NCBI RefSeq assembly: GCF_000711295.1
Contig: NZ_JOMJ01000003.1
Location: forward strand, 261,001 to 325,000
Direction: 5' to 3'
From: Desulfohalovibrio reitneri
GTDB lineage: Bacteria; Desulfobacterota; Desulfovibrionia; Desulfovibrionales; Desulfovibrionaceae
DNA length: 64,000 nt
Part shown: positions 20,699 to 29,517 of the stretch, in pieces
How positions within the stretch are numbered: the first letter of the stretch is position 1
How the letters are laid out: each line of letters begins with the position of its first letter
Translations under genes and position numbers: made by a program
Notes under the pieces: model-generated
The model's database searches: none
Seen by the model: the letters and a program-made list of their open reading frames with translations, nothing else
What the model was told of the DNA's origin: nothing

Positions 20699-21085
20699 AT
20701 GGAAGAATTCCCCATAGTATTCACCAGCCTCCATTCCTGGGAGGTGCGGCTCATGCAGCAGGAACTGGAAGCCGAGGGCATCCCGGCCGTTGTGGAGGAC
20801 GAGGGGGTGGTGGGGGCCAATTGGCTGTACGCCAACGCCGTGGGCGGGGTGAAGCTGCGGGTGCACGCTGAGGACGCGGAGCGCGCCGGACGGGTGGTCC
20901 ATGAGTTCCAGGGGAAGGACGCGTCCGGGACTGTGTCCCGCTGCCCGGCCTGCGGCGGCTCCAACGTGCGCGGCGAGCGCTGGCCCGTGCTGGGCGTGAT
21001 CGCTTCATATTTTCTGCTTGGCGTGCCCTTCCTCTTCCGCAAGCAGTGGCGGTGCCGGGACTGTGGGCACACTTGGCGGGGTTAA
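20699..21085 (+). CDS. DUF2007-type protein with C-terminal zinc ribbon and membrane patch
   Basis: A 128-residue protein. Residues 1-70 match the DUF2007 putative signal-transducing domain, which resembles a ferredoxin-like or PII-like alpha/beta fold. The second half carries CPACGG and CRDCGHTW, which form a CxxC...CxxC zinc ribbon, with a hydrophobic segment of about 18 residues between them (VLGVIASYFLLGVPFLF). The arrangement suggests a small membrane-associated zinc-binding protein. I chose the ATG at 20699 over a GTG 15 bp upstream. Function is unknown. Confidence 0.7.
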   Translation: MEEFPIVFTSLHSWEVRLMQQELEAEGIPAVVEDEGVVGANWLYANAVGGVKLRVHAEDAERAGRVVHEFQGKDASGTVSRCPACGGSNVRGERWPVLGVIASYFLLGVPFLFRKQWRCRDCGHTWRG

Positions 21086-21258
21086 GCCGCACTTGGCCCG
21101 ACCAGCCCTCGTTCCCGCGTACTCCATCTGACCCCGCTTGTCCCGCCAAGCGCGGTGCTTCCTCTGTGTATCCGAAATCTTGTCGCTCTTTCAGAGTGAT
21201 CTCCCGTTCCCGCGCTGTGAAGGAATCATGCTCCTTCCAGCAGGAAGAGGTCGGATAG

Positions 21259-21311
21259 TTAGCTTGACAGTCAAACTATACCTGAGTAGTCAAGTTTGAT
21301 AATCAAGCTAA
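21259..21311. promoter_or_regulatory. Nested dyad: operator candidate for the exporter/MarR operon
   Basis: Outer arms TTAGCTTGA (21259-21267) and TCAAGCTAA (21303-21311) enclose inner arms TCAAACT (21271-21277) and AGTTTGA (21293-21299). The stretch is AT-rich against GC-rich flanks and lies 28 bp before the exporter start, overlapping the expected promoter. Two half-site families of TCAA type on both strands fit binding by a dimeric MarR protein, probably the one encoded at 22099. Confidence 0.65.
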
Positions 21312-21338
21312 TCGCAAATCAAGGGAATGGAGTCGCAT

Positions 21339-22088
21339 ATGGATTCGGTATTCTGGGTAGCCTTGCAGAGCAGTCTGGTGCTGGGGTTGATTCACGGGGT
21401 GAACCCGTGCGGGCACTCTTGGCTTGTGCTGGCGCCTTTCGTCTACGGCGAGAAGCGTGGCAGGCGGGTGATGTATCTCACGGCCGCCTTCATCATCGGC
21501 ACCACCCTGGCCTGTCTGGGCATCGGGCTGACGCTGGGTGCGGTTTCCCTGGCCATTCCGCCGGCTTTCGCCTTCTACGTGGATAGCATCACCTTCCTCA
21601 TCCTGCTCGCCCTTGGCCTGATCCTCATCGTCAAGCCCAACCTGCTGCACAGCCACGACCACGAGCACGACCACGACCACGGCCACAACGAGCACCACGG
21701 GGACACGCACCACCATCATCACGAGAGCGACCACGATCACCTCGGCCATTGCCACTTCCATCCGCCCAAGGCGAGCGAGGCCAAGACCATCACCTTCTGG
21801 GGGCTGTTCGTCATCGGCTTCGTGAACATGATCGTGCCTTGTCCCACAGTGGCCATGATGTACACCTACGCCATTGACTCGGGCAGCATTCTCAAGGGAA
21901 CGTCTGTTTTCGCGCTCTACGCCCTGGGCACGGCGATCGCCCTGGCGGCGGTCATCTACGCCATCTTCAAGGCGGCCGGGTTCCTGCGAACTCTGGAGCA
22001 GGACTGGGTGGAGCCGGTGATGATGCGCGCGGCGGGCGTGCTGACCATCGCCTTCGGGGCGTACAGCCTGTATTCGGCCACAGCCTAA
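21339..22088 (+). CDS. Histidine-rich multi-pass metal exporter (UreH/RcnA-like)
   Basis: A 249-residue inner-membrane protein with about six helices and a central loop of roughly 45 residues at 105-150 dominated by His, Asp and Glu. It has the HGVNPCGHSWL and FVNMIVPCPTV segments at the starts of the two halves, typical of the UreH/TauE-like or nickel-cobalt transporter families. Metal efflux or uptake of Ni, Co or a similar ion is inferred from the loop and family resemblance. I chose the ATG at 21339, with GGAG 6 nt upstream, over an ATG at 21327. It is followed 10 bp later by a MarR gene. Confidence 0.78.
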   Translation: MDSVFWVALQSSLVLGLIHGVNPCGHSWLVLAPFVYGEKRGRRVMYLTAAFIIGTTLACLGIGLTLGAVSLAIPPAFAFYVDSITFLILLALGLILIVKPNLLHSHDHEHDHDHGHNEHHGDTHHHHHESDHDHLGHCHFHPPKASEAKTITFWGLFVIGFVNMIVPCPTVAMMYTYAIDSGSILKGTSVFALYALGTAIALAAVIYAIFKAAGFLRTLEQDWVEPVMMRAAGVLTIAFGAYSLYSATA

Positions 22089-22098
22089 AGGACGGGGC

Positions 22099-22509
22099 AT
22101 GATCGACAGGATCAACCATGCGGTGGTGGAGTTTTTCGAGAAGCTTTCCTCCTGGGAGCACGACGTGGTGCGGGAGAAGGGGATAACCCTGCCGCAGATG
22201 CACACCCTGGAGGTGCTGGGCATCCACGGCCCCATGCGCATGAAGGAGCTGGCCGAGCGCATGGGCGTGACCACCGGCACCCTGACCGTGCTGGTGGACC
22301 GGCTGGAGGCCAAGGAGTACGCCCGCCGCCGCGCCCACGACACGGACCGCCGTTCCATCATCGTGGAGATGGCCGCCAAGGGGCGTGAACTCTTCGAGGA
22401 GCACGACCGGCTCCACCTGGGGCTGACCGAGGAGCTGCTCGCTGCCTGCCCCAAGGAGGATCGCGAGGCCCTGCTGCGCTGCCTGACCGCCATGAACGAG
22501 CGGTTCTAG
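22099..22509 (+). CDS. MarR-family transcriptional regulator
   Basis: A 136-residue winged-helix regulator. Residues 30-100 carry the fold: an MHTLEVLGIHGPMRMKEL helix, the recognition helix VTTGTLTVLVDRLEAKEY, and a wing ending in RRSIIVEM. It lies 10 bp after the exporter gene and probably represses the operon by binding the nested dyad at 21259-21311 until a ligand or metal releases it. This autoregulation is an inference from the arrangement. Confidence 0.9.
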   Translation: MIDRINHAVVEFFEKLSSWEHDVVREKGITLPQMHTLEVLGIHGPMRMKELAERMGVTTGTLTVLVDRLEAKEYARRRAHDTDRRSIIVEMAAKGRELFEEHDRLHLGLTEELLAACPKEDREALLRCLTAMNERF

Positions 22510-22563
22510 CCCGGGCTTGACTCCCGCGCCGCCATGGCGTCCTCTGCCCAAAAGGAGGACGCC

Positions 22564-22767
22564 ATGCCGTACGTGAACATCAAGATCACCCGCGAGGGGG
22601 CCACGGCCGAGGAGAAGGAGCGTCTCATCTCCGGAGTGACGGAGCTGCTGCGGGACGTTTTGGGCAAGAACCCCGAGACCACGGTGGTGGTCATCGACGA
22701 GGTGGAGACGGACAACTGGGGCATCGGCGGCGTGCCGGTGACCGAGCGGCGGAAGCGGGGGATGTAG
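22564..22767 (+). CDS. 4-oxalocrotonate tautomerase-family enzyme
   Basis: A 67-residue tautomerase subunit. The N-terminal methionine precedes Pro2 (MPYVNIKI), which becomes the catalytic Pro1 after removal of Met. The pattern with EEKERLISGVTELL and the VVVIDEV strand matches 4-OT, and the WGIGG end fits the family. Family members are about 60-65 residues and form hexamers. A strong AAAAGGAGG ribosome site precedes the ATG. Its physiological substrate is not known; it follows the MarR gene by 54 bp. Confidence 0.9.
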   Translation: MPYVNIKITREGATAEEKERLISGVTELLRDVLGKNPETTVVVIDEVETDNWGIGGVPVTERRKRGM

Positions 22768-22815
22768 GTCGGGGCTCGTTCTTTTCCGGCTGGCCTGAGC
22801 GGAGAGGCCACTCTC

Positions 22816-22829
22816 TGTCGATATCGACA
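22816..22829. promoter_or_regulatory. Perfect 14-bp palindrome before the 73-aa protein gene
   Basis: TGTCGATATCGACA is a perfect palindrome in an AT-richer spacer, 65 bp upstream of the small gene at 22894. It may be an operator; no cognate regulator can be assigned. Confidence 0.45.
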
Positions 22830-22893
22830 ATTCGTTGCTATTTGCGGCATTAATCTGTATTTGTCTTTCGAAAAACGAAAAGGAGATGGGTTT

Positions 22894-23115
22894 ATGCCGC
22901 ATCAGGTCACGTCGCACATGTACAATTTCACTCTCCCCAGGAATGGCTCGGCCATGCAGATGACCATCAAAAAGGACAACAAAGTCCTGGGACATCTGTC
23001 CATTGGCCGTGGTTCCTTCTGGTGGAGGGACAAGGGGGACAAGAATTCCCGCTATCTCACTTGGGAGGAATTCTTCGATTTCTTACGGAGACACGAAGGC
23101 GAGTTTTCAGTCTAA
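22894..23115 (+). CDS. Small orphan protein, 73 aa
   Basis: I do not recognise this family. The ATG at 22894 follows AAGGAG (22880-22885) at a good distance. The protein has no signal peptide or membrane segment and is rich in aromatics and charged residues, with a C-terminal WEEFFDFLRRHEGEF helix. It is AT-richer than its neighbours and has its own terminator and a palindrome upstream, so it is a single-gene transcript. A toxin, nucleic-acid-binding or regulatory peptide role is possible but not supported. Confidence 0.6.
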   Translation: MPHQVTSHMYNFTLPRNGSAMQMTIKKDNKVLGHLSIGRGSFWWRDKGDKNSRYLTWEEFFDFLRRHEGEFSV

Positions 23116-23125
23116 AAAACAAAGA

Positions 23126-23157
23126 GGCCCGGAGGATCGCATCCCCCGGGCCTTTTT
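23126..23157. terminator. Intrinsic terminator, convergent genes
   Basis: GGCCCGG and CCGGGCC form a 7-bp stem followed by TTTTT, with A-rich sequence on the other side. It can terminate the small plus-strand gene and, in reverse, the chemoreceptor gene. Confidence 0.8.
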
Positions 23158-23190
23158 CGTGCCTGGAGCCTTGGCGGGGCGGGCGGCCCG

Positions 23191-25491
23191 CTATTTGCGC
23201 ATGCGTTCCATGAGCCGCCGCAGTTCGTCGGACTCGCTGGCCAGGCCCTCGATGGCCTGGGCGGCCTGAACCATGCCGTCGGCGGTTTCCTGGGAAATCC
23301 CCCCGATTTCCTCCACCGCGGCCATGATCTTGCCCGATGCCTCGGACTGCTCCTCCGAGGCCTGGGCGATGGAGCGCACCCGTTCGGCCGTGCCCTCCAC
23401 GATGCGCACGATGCCGGACAGCGCCTCGCCCGACTCCCGGGCCAGCTCGGTGGAGCGGGCCACGGCCTCGGCCGCAGCCGAGGTGGCGGAGACGCTTTTC
23501 TCCGCGTCGCCCTGGATGCCGGAGATGGCCTCGGTGACCTCGGTTGTGGCGGACATGGTTTTTTCCGCCAGCTTGCGCACCTCGTCGGCCACCACGGCGA
23601 AGCCGCGCCCGGCGTCGCCAGCGCGGGCGGCCTCGATGGCCGCGTTGAGGGCGAGGAGGTTGGTCTGGTCGGCGATGTCCTGGATGACGGTGATGATTTC
23701 ACCGATGGACCGGGCGCGCTTGCTGAGCTGGTCCATGTTCTCCTGCAGGGCGGCGGCCTGGCGGTCCACGTCGTTGATGGCCTCCACGGCCCGGGCCACC
23801 ACGTCCTCGCCCTTGACCGCCATTTCCCTGGCCTCGTCCGCGTTGTCCGACGCGGTGGAGGCGCTCTCGGCCACCTCGGTCACGCGCTCGTTGAGGCGGC
23901 GCACGTCCTGCATAGTCTCGGCGGTGCGCTCCTTTTGGTTCTCCGCCCCGCGCGAGGCCTGCTCCACCTGCCCGGTGAGGTTGTCCGAGGCCTCGGAGAC
24001 CTCCTGGGCGATGCGGGTGGCGTCCTCGGCCACGGCGGTGATCTTGTCGTTCTGCTCGCGGATTTCCTGTTCCTGGGCGCGGATGCGGGTCAGGTCGAAG
24101 TAGAGGGTGAATACGCCCATCTTGCGGTTGTCCATGTCGAAGATGGGGGTGGCGTTGACGTTGAGCACCACGGACTGGCCGTCGCGCTCCACTTCCATCT
24201 CCCCCTCCACGCGGGTTTCGTCCTCCAGGGCGCGGGTGGAGCGGGTTTCGCGGCTGGCGTCGCCGTAGAAGAACTCCCCGGCGGTCAGGCTGTGGTATTC
24301 CTCGGCCTGGCCCGTCTTGCCAAGCGCCTGCAGCAGGAGGTCGTTCACCCGGGTGATGCGGCCCTGGTTGTCCAGCACCAGGTAGGGGAAGGCGGTGGAA
24401 ATCCCTTCCAGCACGCCGTCGGAGAAGCCCAGCTTGTCCTTGAGCTCGTCAACCATGCCGCCCACGTCGCGGGAGAGGTCGGCCAGCTCGAAGCGGTAGG
24501 AGCCCTCCAGACTGGCCGAGAGGTTTCCGCGGGAGACGGCCGAGGTGAAGGCCTGGATGCGGGAGATGGGGCCGGTGACCATGCGCCGCACCAGCAGGAA
24601 GATGGCCGCCACCAACACGGCCACGGCGATCAGCCCCATGACGGCCAGGATGTTGCGCTGGTCCACGGCGCGGGAGGCCATGTCCGCCTTGTAGGCGGAT
24701 GTGACCAGCACCCAGTCCGTGCGCGGCACGGTGGAGGCCACGCCCAGCATGTCCTCGCCGCGCCACTGGTAGGAGAAGGCGGTTTCGTTCGCGCCGACCT
24801 CTGCGGGCAGGGCGGAGAAGGTGGTGCCAACCATATCCCCCTCGGGATGGGCGATAACCCGCCCGGCGGAGTCCAGCAGGAAGGCGTGGCCTCGTTTGCC
24901 GATCTCCACGGGCAGGATGTATTCCTCGGCGAAGGACTGGAAGTCCACGGCCACGGCCAAACCGCCGGCCAGCTTTTCGAACAGGTTGAACACGGGCTGG
25001 GCGATGAGAAACACCTTGCGGCCCGAGTATTGACCCGTGTTCACGCGGTCGCCCACGTACACATCGCCATCGGCCGTGGCACGGAAGTAAGATGTTCCCG
25101 CCACGTCCTCGGTTTCGATTTTTTCGCCGTCCGCGTTCATGCCCACTTTCACCGCGCCGTCGGAATCATACATCCACCCGGCCACGAAGACGTCGAAGGC
25201 TTCCAGGTAGGCGGCCAGCTGCTTCTTGGCGTAGCGGCCGGAGCCGCCGTACAGCACCCCCGCCATCTGCTCGTTCTTGACCATGGCCTCGGCCTTGGCC
25301 GCGGATTCGTCCACGAAGTCCGCCAGGGTGCTGCGAAGGGAGCCGTTCAGCTCCTCCATCTGCTTGGTCTGGACTTCCAAAATGGCCTGGTAGGAGGAAC
25401 TGGAAGCGTAGGCGATGAGGGCCACGATGGAGGCGGCCACGATAAGGAAAGTAAAGACGAGCAAGCGTCCGTTAATGCTGTCGAAACGCAT
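23191..25491 (-). CDS. Methyl-accepting chemotaxis protein (dCache-HAMP-PAS-MCP)
   Basis: A 766-residue chemoreceptor. It has two membrane helices (about residues 9-30 and 281-302) around a double-Cache periplasmic sensor domain with the usual [18 protein letters not shown] segment, then HAMP (about 303-355), a PAS domain (about 370-490) and a long coiled-coil signalling domain. The hairpin tip [18 protein letters not shown] and the flanking helices with methylation-type residues are typical. The ATG at 25491 begins the first helix; earlier in-frame starts lack one. The ligand is unknown, but dCache domains often bind amino or organic acids. No CheB/CheR pentapeptide tail is visible. It is a single gene. 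Confidence 0.94.
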   Translation of the reverse strand: MRFDSINGRLLVFTFLIVAASIVALIAYASSSSYQAILEVQTKQMEELNGSLRSTLADFVDESAAKAEAMVKNEQMAGVLYGGSGRYAKKQLAAYLEAFDVFVAGWMYDSDGAVKVGMNADGEKIETEDVAGTSYFRATADGDVYVGDRVNTGQYSGRKVFLIAQPVFNLFEKLAGGLAVAVDFQSFAEEYILPVEIGKRGHAFLLDSAGRVIAHPEGDMVGTTFSALPAEVGANETAFSYQWRGEDMLGVASTVPRTDWVLVTSAYKADMASRAVDQRNILAVMGLIAVAVLVAAIFLLVRRMVTGPISRIQAFTSAVSRGNLSASLEGSYRFELADLSRDVGGMVDELKDKLGFSDGVLEGISTAFPYLVLDNQGRITRVNDLLLQALGKTGQAEEYHSLTAGEFFYGDASRETRSTRALEDETRVEGEMEVERDGQSVVLNVNATPIFDMDNRKMGVFTLYFDLTRIRAQEQEIREQNDKITAVAEDATRIAQEVSEASDNLTGQVEQASRGAENQKERTAETMQDVRRLNERVTEVAESASTASDNADEAREMAVKGEDVVARAVEAINDVDRQAAALQENMDQLSKRARSIGEIITVIQDIADQTNLLALNAAIEAARAGDAGRGFAVVADEVRKLAEKTMSATTEVTEAISGIQGDAEKSVSATSAAAEAVARSTELARESGEALSGIVRIVEGTAERVRSIAQASEEQSEASGKIMAAVEEIGGISQETADGMVQAAQAIEGLASESDELRRLMERMRK

Positions 25492-25693
25492 AATGAAAGA
25501 CCTTTTCCTGATGCTCTGTGCAAATTCGCGGCGCGAGGCGGGACAGTGAAGGGGGGTGCGGAGACGCTCCGCGTCTGAAAATCTTACATTTACTCCCGGA
25601 AAAATCAAGAATGCGCAAAGGCCGCGTCGCCCGGCGGCTAGGCCTGTTCCAGCCCATCGACCTTTGCCCGGCTCTCGGGTAATCTGCCGGGCC

Positions 25694-26191
25694 ATGCGAG
25701 ACCAACCACCCATCACACCGGAAACCACTGGCGACGCCCTGCTGCTTTCCCTGTCCACCCTCGGTTTCGTGGGCCGTTCACCGGTCATGCCGGGCACCTG
25801 CGGATCGGCCGTGGCCGTGCTGCTGGCGCCGCTTCTGTTTCTGCCCCTTTCCTGGCCGGTTCAGCTGGCTGTCCTGGCGGGGATGTTCCTGTTGGGCGGC
25901 TGGGCGGCCACGAGGGTGGAGCGCATGTCCGCCCGGCACGACCCCTCCATGGTGGTCATCGACGAGGTGGTGGGCCAATGGCTGGCCCTGCTGCCCCTGG
26001 CGGCCACGGCCTCCTGGCCCTGGCTTGCGGCCGGGTTCGTTTTCTTCCGCGCGCTGGACATCGCCAAGCCCTGGCCCGTGCGCCGGTCCGAGCACTGGCT
26101 GCCGGAGGGCTTCGGCGTGATGCTGGACGACGTGCTGGCCGGAGCGGGCGCGGCCGGGCTGCTCTGGGCGGCGCGGGCAATGCTGGCCTGA
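25694..26191 (+). CDS. pgpA: Phosphatidylglycerophosphatase A
   Basis: The 165-residue membrane protein removes the phosphate of phosphatidylglycerol phosphate in phospholipid synthesis. It has the [16 protein letters not shown] entry helix, the metal/active-site segment [14 protein letters not shown] and the [12 protein letters not shown] signature in the loop, with four hydrophobic segments. The length matches the family. It is divergent from the chemoreceptor gene across 202 bp. Confidence 0.93.
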   Translation: MRDQPPITPETTGDALLLSLSTLGFVGRSPVMPGTCGSAVAVLLAPLLFLPLSWPVQLAVLAGMFLLGGWAATRVERMSARHDPSMVVIDEVVGQWLALLPLAATASWPWLAAGFVFFRALDIAKPWPVRRSEHWLPEGFGVMLDDVLAGAGAAGLLWAARAMLA

Positions 26192-26204
26192 CGCGGACGA
26201 AAAA

Positions 26205-26234
26205 AAGGCCGGAAGCGAATCCGCTCCCGGCCTT
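26205..26234 (-). terminator. Intrinsic terminator of the Tol-Pal operon
   Basis: A GGCCGG-based stem with a short loop and a single mismatch is followed on the minus strand by a run of Ts (As at 26199-26206 on the plus strand). It lies 30 bp beyond the pal stop codon. It may also partly stop pgpA transcription from the other side. Confidence 0.8.
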
Positions 26235-26264
26235 GCACTCGTCGTATGAATCCCGTCGCGCCGT

Positions 26265-26882
26265 CTACTTGACCACCTTGAATTCGCAGCGGCGGTTCTT
26301 GGCCCAGGCGACCTCGTTGTTGGCCGGGTCGATGGGGTCCTCCTCGCCGTAGCTGACGATGTTCATGCGGTTGGGCGAGATGCCCAGGAGCACCAGGTAC
26401 TCGTAGGCGGCCCTGGCGCGGCGCTCGCCCAGGGCCAGGTTGTATTCCTCGGTGCCCCGGTTGTCGCAGTAGCCCTCGATGACCAGCCGCAGGTCCTCGT
26501 GCTCCTTGAGGATCTCGGCCTTCGCGCGGAGAATGTCCCGCGCCTCGTCGCTCAGTTCGAAGGAGTCGAAGGCGAAGTTGATCATGGTGGCCAGCTCGGC
26601 CATGTCTTCCTGCATCATCTCCGTGCGGCGCTCTTCCTGGCGGGCGCGGCGCTGCTCTTCCAGGCGGCGTTCCTCAAGCTCGCGTTGCTTGAGCGCCTCG
26701 CGCTCCTCCTGGGTCATGGCCTCCTGGCCTTCCCGGGCCGATTCGGCGGCCTGGCCTTCGGTGGCCGCGCCGGTGGCGCCCTTGGGAAGGCCGCTTTGCG
26801 ACTGCTTGCTGGTGCAGCCCATGCCCGCGCTCAGCATGGCGGCGAGCAGGGCGATGGTCAGTAGGCGGAAGACGGTCTGCAT
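26265..26882 (-). CDS. pal: Peptidoglycan-associated lipoprotein Pal (OmpA-like)
   Basis: Pal is an outer-membrane lipoprotein that binds peptidoglycan and TolB. The 205-residue precursor has a lipobox ending GMGC near residue 23, a Gln/Glu-rich low-complexity and coiled-coil stretch of about 60 residues, and a C-terminal OmpA domain with the motif INFAFDSFEL and RGTEEYNLALGERRA. The long Glu/Arg linker makes it larger than E. coli Pal. AGGAGG precedes the ATG at 26882. It is the last gene of the Tol operon, 68 bp after tolB. Confidence 0.94.
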   Translation of the reverse strand: MQTVFRLLTIALLAAMLSAGMGCTSKQSQSGLPKGATGAATEGQAAESAREGQEAMTQEEREALKQRELEERRLEEQRRARQEERRTEMMQEDMAELATMINFAFDSFELSDEARDILRAKAEILKEHEDLRLVIEGYCDNRGTEEYNLALGERRARAAYEYLVLLGISPNRMNIVSYGEEDPIDPANNEVAWAKNRRCEFKVVK

Positions 26883-26950
26883 GGGAGCCCTCCTCATGGA
26901 CGGGGTTTGTTCGGCTTACGCTTGGGGTTGTAGCCGGTTTTCATCAAATG

Positions 26951-28270
26951 TCAAAGCTCGCCGCCATATGCCCAGGTTGGGTGGCGGGCCTCGCCCTCGC
27001 CGGTCTCAACCTTGATGGGCGCGTCGCCGTGCCGGGTGGTCAGGTAAATCTGGTAGGAGCCGCCGCGCGAGGAGGCGAAGGCCACGAAGTAGCCGTCCGG
27101 GGCGAAGGCCGGGTCCTCGTCGTTGCCCGGGCCGAAGCTGATCTGCCGCTCCTTGCCCGTGGTCAGGTCGTGCAGGAAGATGCGGTGTCCGTCCGGGGTG
27201 CGGCGGGAGTAGACCAGCAGGGTGCCGTCCGGGCTCAGGGAGGGCGAGGTATTGTAGCGGCCCTGATAGGTGACGCGCTCCGAATCCCCGGAATCGCGGT
27301 CCAGCATAAAGACATAGGGATTGCCCAGCCGGTCCGAGACGAAGGCCATTTTCCCCCCGGACTCGTCGAATGAGGGGGAGATGTCGATGGCCCAGCTCTC
27401 GACGAGCGGCTTGCCCGGCTTGTAGTCCTCGTCCAGCAGGTAGATGTTCTGCTCACCGCGGGGGTTGAGCGTGACCGCCACCCTGCCGTCCGGGGTGAAG
27501 GAGGGGCCAATGACCGTGTTGCCCGGCATGGGGTGGAGGGTCGTCTTGCCGGTATCGCGCCGCCAGATGCCGAGGCGGTGGCTGGTCTCGCCGACGTGGG
27601 TGAAGGCCAGGGCGTCGCCGTCGGGCTGGAAGTTGGGGGTGAGGGCCTTGCCCTCCACGCTGATGAGGCGCTTGGCGTTCCAGCCGGTGCTGCGGGTGGA
27701 CCAGATGGCAGTGCGGTCCTCCTCGCCCCGGGCGAAAGCCAGGGTGGCCCCGAAGAACTCGCCGCGGCCGGTGAGGGTTTTCATCACCGCGGAGAGGTAG
27801 GCGTCGGCCACGCGGTTCACGTCGTCCGCCCGCACCTCGGAGTAGGCCTTGCCCGTGAGCAGGCTGCCGGAAAAGACCTCGTAGAGGCGCAGCTCCACTG
27901 TGGAGGAGCCGTCGGCCGAACCCATCCACTTCTGGGTCAGCAGCAGGTCCACTTGGCTCAGGCGGAACCGCTTGAAGTCGATGGAACGGGAGGTGGCTCC
28001 CTTGAGGGCCGCTCCGCCGCCCAGGATGCTCTCGCCGGCCACTTGCTTGATGAAGGGCAGGTAGGACAAGCCGGTCAGGAGACGCCCCCGCAGTTCGGCG
28101 GCCAGGGGCTGGGGCTGGCCGCCCTCGCCGGAAAGCGGCGGGGCCACGACCATGTTCAGGGTGGTCTGCCCGGGGCCGTAGATGTCGATGGTCAGGGTCT
28201 CGCGCGCGGCGGCCGGTACGGCCAGAGCCAGGGCGAGGCAGATGAGTATGGCGAGGCGGATGATCTGCAT
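26951..28270 (-). CDS. tolB: Tol-Pal system protein TolB
   Basis: A 439-residue periplasmic protein: signal peptide of about 22 residues ending AAA-RE, an N-terminal domain, then a six-bladed WD40-like beta-propeller with the recurring FSPDG/SPDG-type motifs (for example DGYFVAFASSRGG). TolB links Pal to the inner-membrane Tol complex and to outer-membrane constriction during division. Its start codon lies one base after the tolA stop codon, showing tight coupling. Confidence 0.94.
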   Translation of the reverse strand: MQIIRLAILICLALALAVPAAARETLTIDIYGPGQTTLNMVVAPPLSGEGGQPQPLAAELRGRLLTGLSYLPFIKQVAGESILGGGAALKGATSRSIDFKRFRLSQVDLLLTQKWMGSADGSSTVELRLYEVFSGSLLTGKAYSEVRADDVNRVADAYLSAVMKTLTGRGEFFGATLAFARGEEDRTAIWSTRSTGWNAKRLISVEGKALTPNFQPDGDALAFTHVGETSHRLGIWRRDTGKTTLHPMPGNTVIGPSFTPDGRVAVTLNPRGEQNIYLLDEDYKPGKPLVESWAIDISPSFDESGGKMAFVSDRLGNPYVFMLDRDSGDSERVTYQGRYNTSPSLSPDGTLLVYSRRTPDGHRIFLHDLTTGKERQISFGPGNDEDPAFAPDGYFVAFASSRGGSYQIYLTTRHGDAPIKVETGEGEARHPTWAYGGEL

Positions 28271-28271
28271 G

Positions 28272-29078
28272 TCAGGTCAGGTCCTCTTCGTTGAAGTTGA
28301 TGCGGAGGGTGGAGATGCCCGGCGGCGGTTCGGGCAGGGTCTCGATCTCGTGCACCGCCTTGAGCACGGATGAGTCGAAGTCGTCGCGGCCCGAAGGGGA
28401 AATGAGGCGGGCGTCTGTGATGGCGCCGCTTGGGGCGAGGTCTATCTCCACCGTGGCCGAGAGGTTGCGGTCGCGCCGCACCGAGGGGAAGCGCCAGTTT
28501 TCGCGGATGATGTTTTTGACCACCACGGCGTAGATCTGGGCCTGTCCGGCGGCCTGCCGTTGTCGCTGCGCCTCGGCGCGCTCCTGCTCCACCTGCTGGC
28601 GGAGCTGGGAAAGTTCCTGTTGCAGTTCCCGGCGCTGCTGCTCCTCGCGGCGCTTGGCTTCCTGCTCGGCCTGTTTTCTTCTTTCCTCGGCCTTGCGCTT
28701 GGCTTCCTCCAATGCCTCGGCCATGGTTTTCTCCGGCGACTCCGCCGGTTTGGGCTTCGGCTTGGGCTTCACCCGTCGTTCGGTCTTCTTGGGGCTGATG
28801 GCTTTGGGCTTGGGTTTGGGAGGCGGCGCGGGTTCCGGTTTAGGCTCGGGCTTTGGCTCGGGCTTGGGGTCGGGTTTCGGTTCCGGCTTGGGTTTGGGCG
28901 GCTCCGGTTTGGGTTCGGGCTTGGGAGGTTCCGGCTCGGCCAACTCCACCAGTTCCACCTGGTAGACCGGCTGATCCAGCCGCACCACCTTGGGGGCGTG
29001 CCGGGCCCACAGCAAGCCGCTGAGCAGCAGCACCACGTGCAGGGCGACGGAGAGGAGAAGGGCTGTTCGCGAGCGCAT
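28272..29078 (-). CDS. tolA: TolA/TonB-type envelope linker protein
   Basis: The 268-residue inner-membrane protein has one N-terminal helix (about residues 7-24), a proline/lysine/glutamate repeat stretch at about 48-110, a Glu/Gln/Arg-rich coiled coil at about 115-180, and a C-terminal domain with TonB-like IDLAPSGAITDARLISPSG features. It spans the periplasm between TolQR and TolB/Pal and carries proton-motive energy to the outer membrane. The Pro-Lys part is DNA repeat-rich (about 28810-28950). Domain order with tolQ and tolR identifies it as TolA rather than a separate TonB. Confidence 0.88.
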   Translation of the reverse strand: MRSRTALLLSVALHVVLLLSGLLWARHAPKVVRLDQPVYQVELVELAEPEPPKPEPKPEPPKPKPEPKPDPKPEPKPEPKPEPAPPPKPKPKAISPKKTERRVKPKPKPKPAESPEKTMAEALEEAKRKAEERRKQAEQEAKRREEQQRRELQQELSQLRQQVEQERAEAQRQRQAAGQAQIYAVVVKNIIRENWRFPSVRRDRNLSATVEIDLAPSGAITDARLISPSGRDDFDSSVLKAVHEIETLPEPPPGISTLRINFNEEDLT

Positions 29079-29081
29079 GAA

Positions 29082-29510
29082 TCAGGACGCGTCGTCCTCT
29101 TCCCGTTCCGCCACCATGCCCAGGCGGTCCACGCCGGCGGCCTTAATCTCGCCCATCACTTGCACCACGCGGCCGTACGGCACGTCGCGGTCGGCCCGCA
29201 GGTAGACCGACTTGTCCTCTTTGGCCAGAGGCCGCAGGCGTTCTTCCAGGCCGCCGAGCTCCACTTCGTACTCGTCCAGAAAGATGCCTCCGTCCTCCTT
29301 CACGCTGATGAGCAGGTGCCCCGAGTCCATGGGCAGTTCGCGCACGGTGCGGGTCTGGGGCAGGTCCACCTCCACGCCCTGGGTCATGAGCGGGGCGGTG
29401 ACCATGAAGATGATAAGCAGCACGAAGACCACGTCCACCAGCGGAGTGAGGTTGATTTCCGCCAGGAAGGGGCTCGCGGTGCGGGGGCGCAGTTCGTCTT
29501 CAAAGGGCAT
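29082..29510 (-). CDS. tolR: Biopolymer transport protein TolR (ExbD family)
   Basis: The 142-residue protein has one membrane helix near residues 18-40 containing the essential Asp of the proton path (INLTPLVDVVFVLLIIFM), then a periplasmic domain. It forms the stator with TolQ and transfers energy to TolA. It lies 7 bp after tolQ and 3 bp before tolA, in one operon. Confidence 0.95.
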   Translation of the reverse strand: MPFEDELRPRTASPFLAEINLTPLVDVVFVLLIIFMVTAPLMTQGVEVDLPQTRTVRELPMDSGHLLISVKEDGGIFLDEYEVELGGLEERLRPLAKEDKSVYLRADRDVPYGRVVQVMGEIKAAGVDRLGMVAEREEDDAS

Positions 29511-29517
29511 GGGCGCC

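Noticed and set aside
28801-28960. CRISPR-like short repeats
   Set aside because: They are the Pro-Lys-Glu codon repeats of tolA, in frame, without spacers of constant length.
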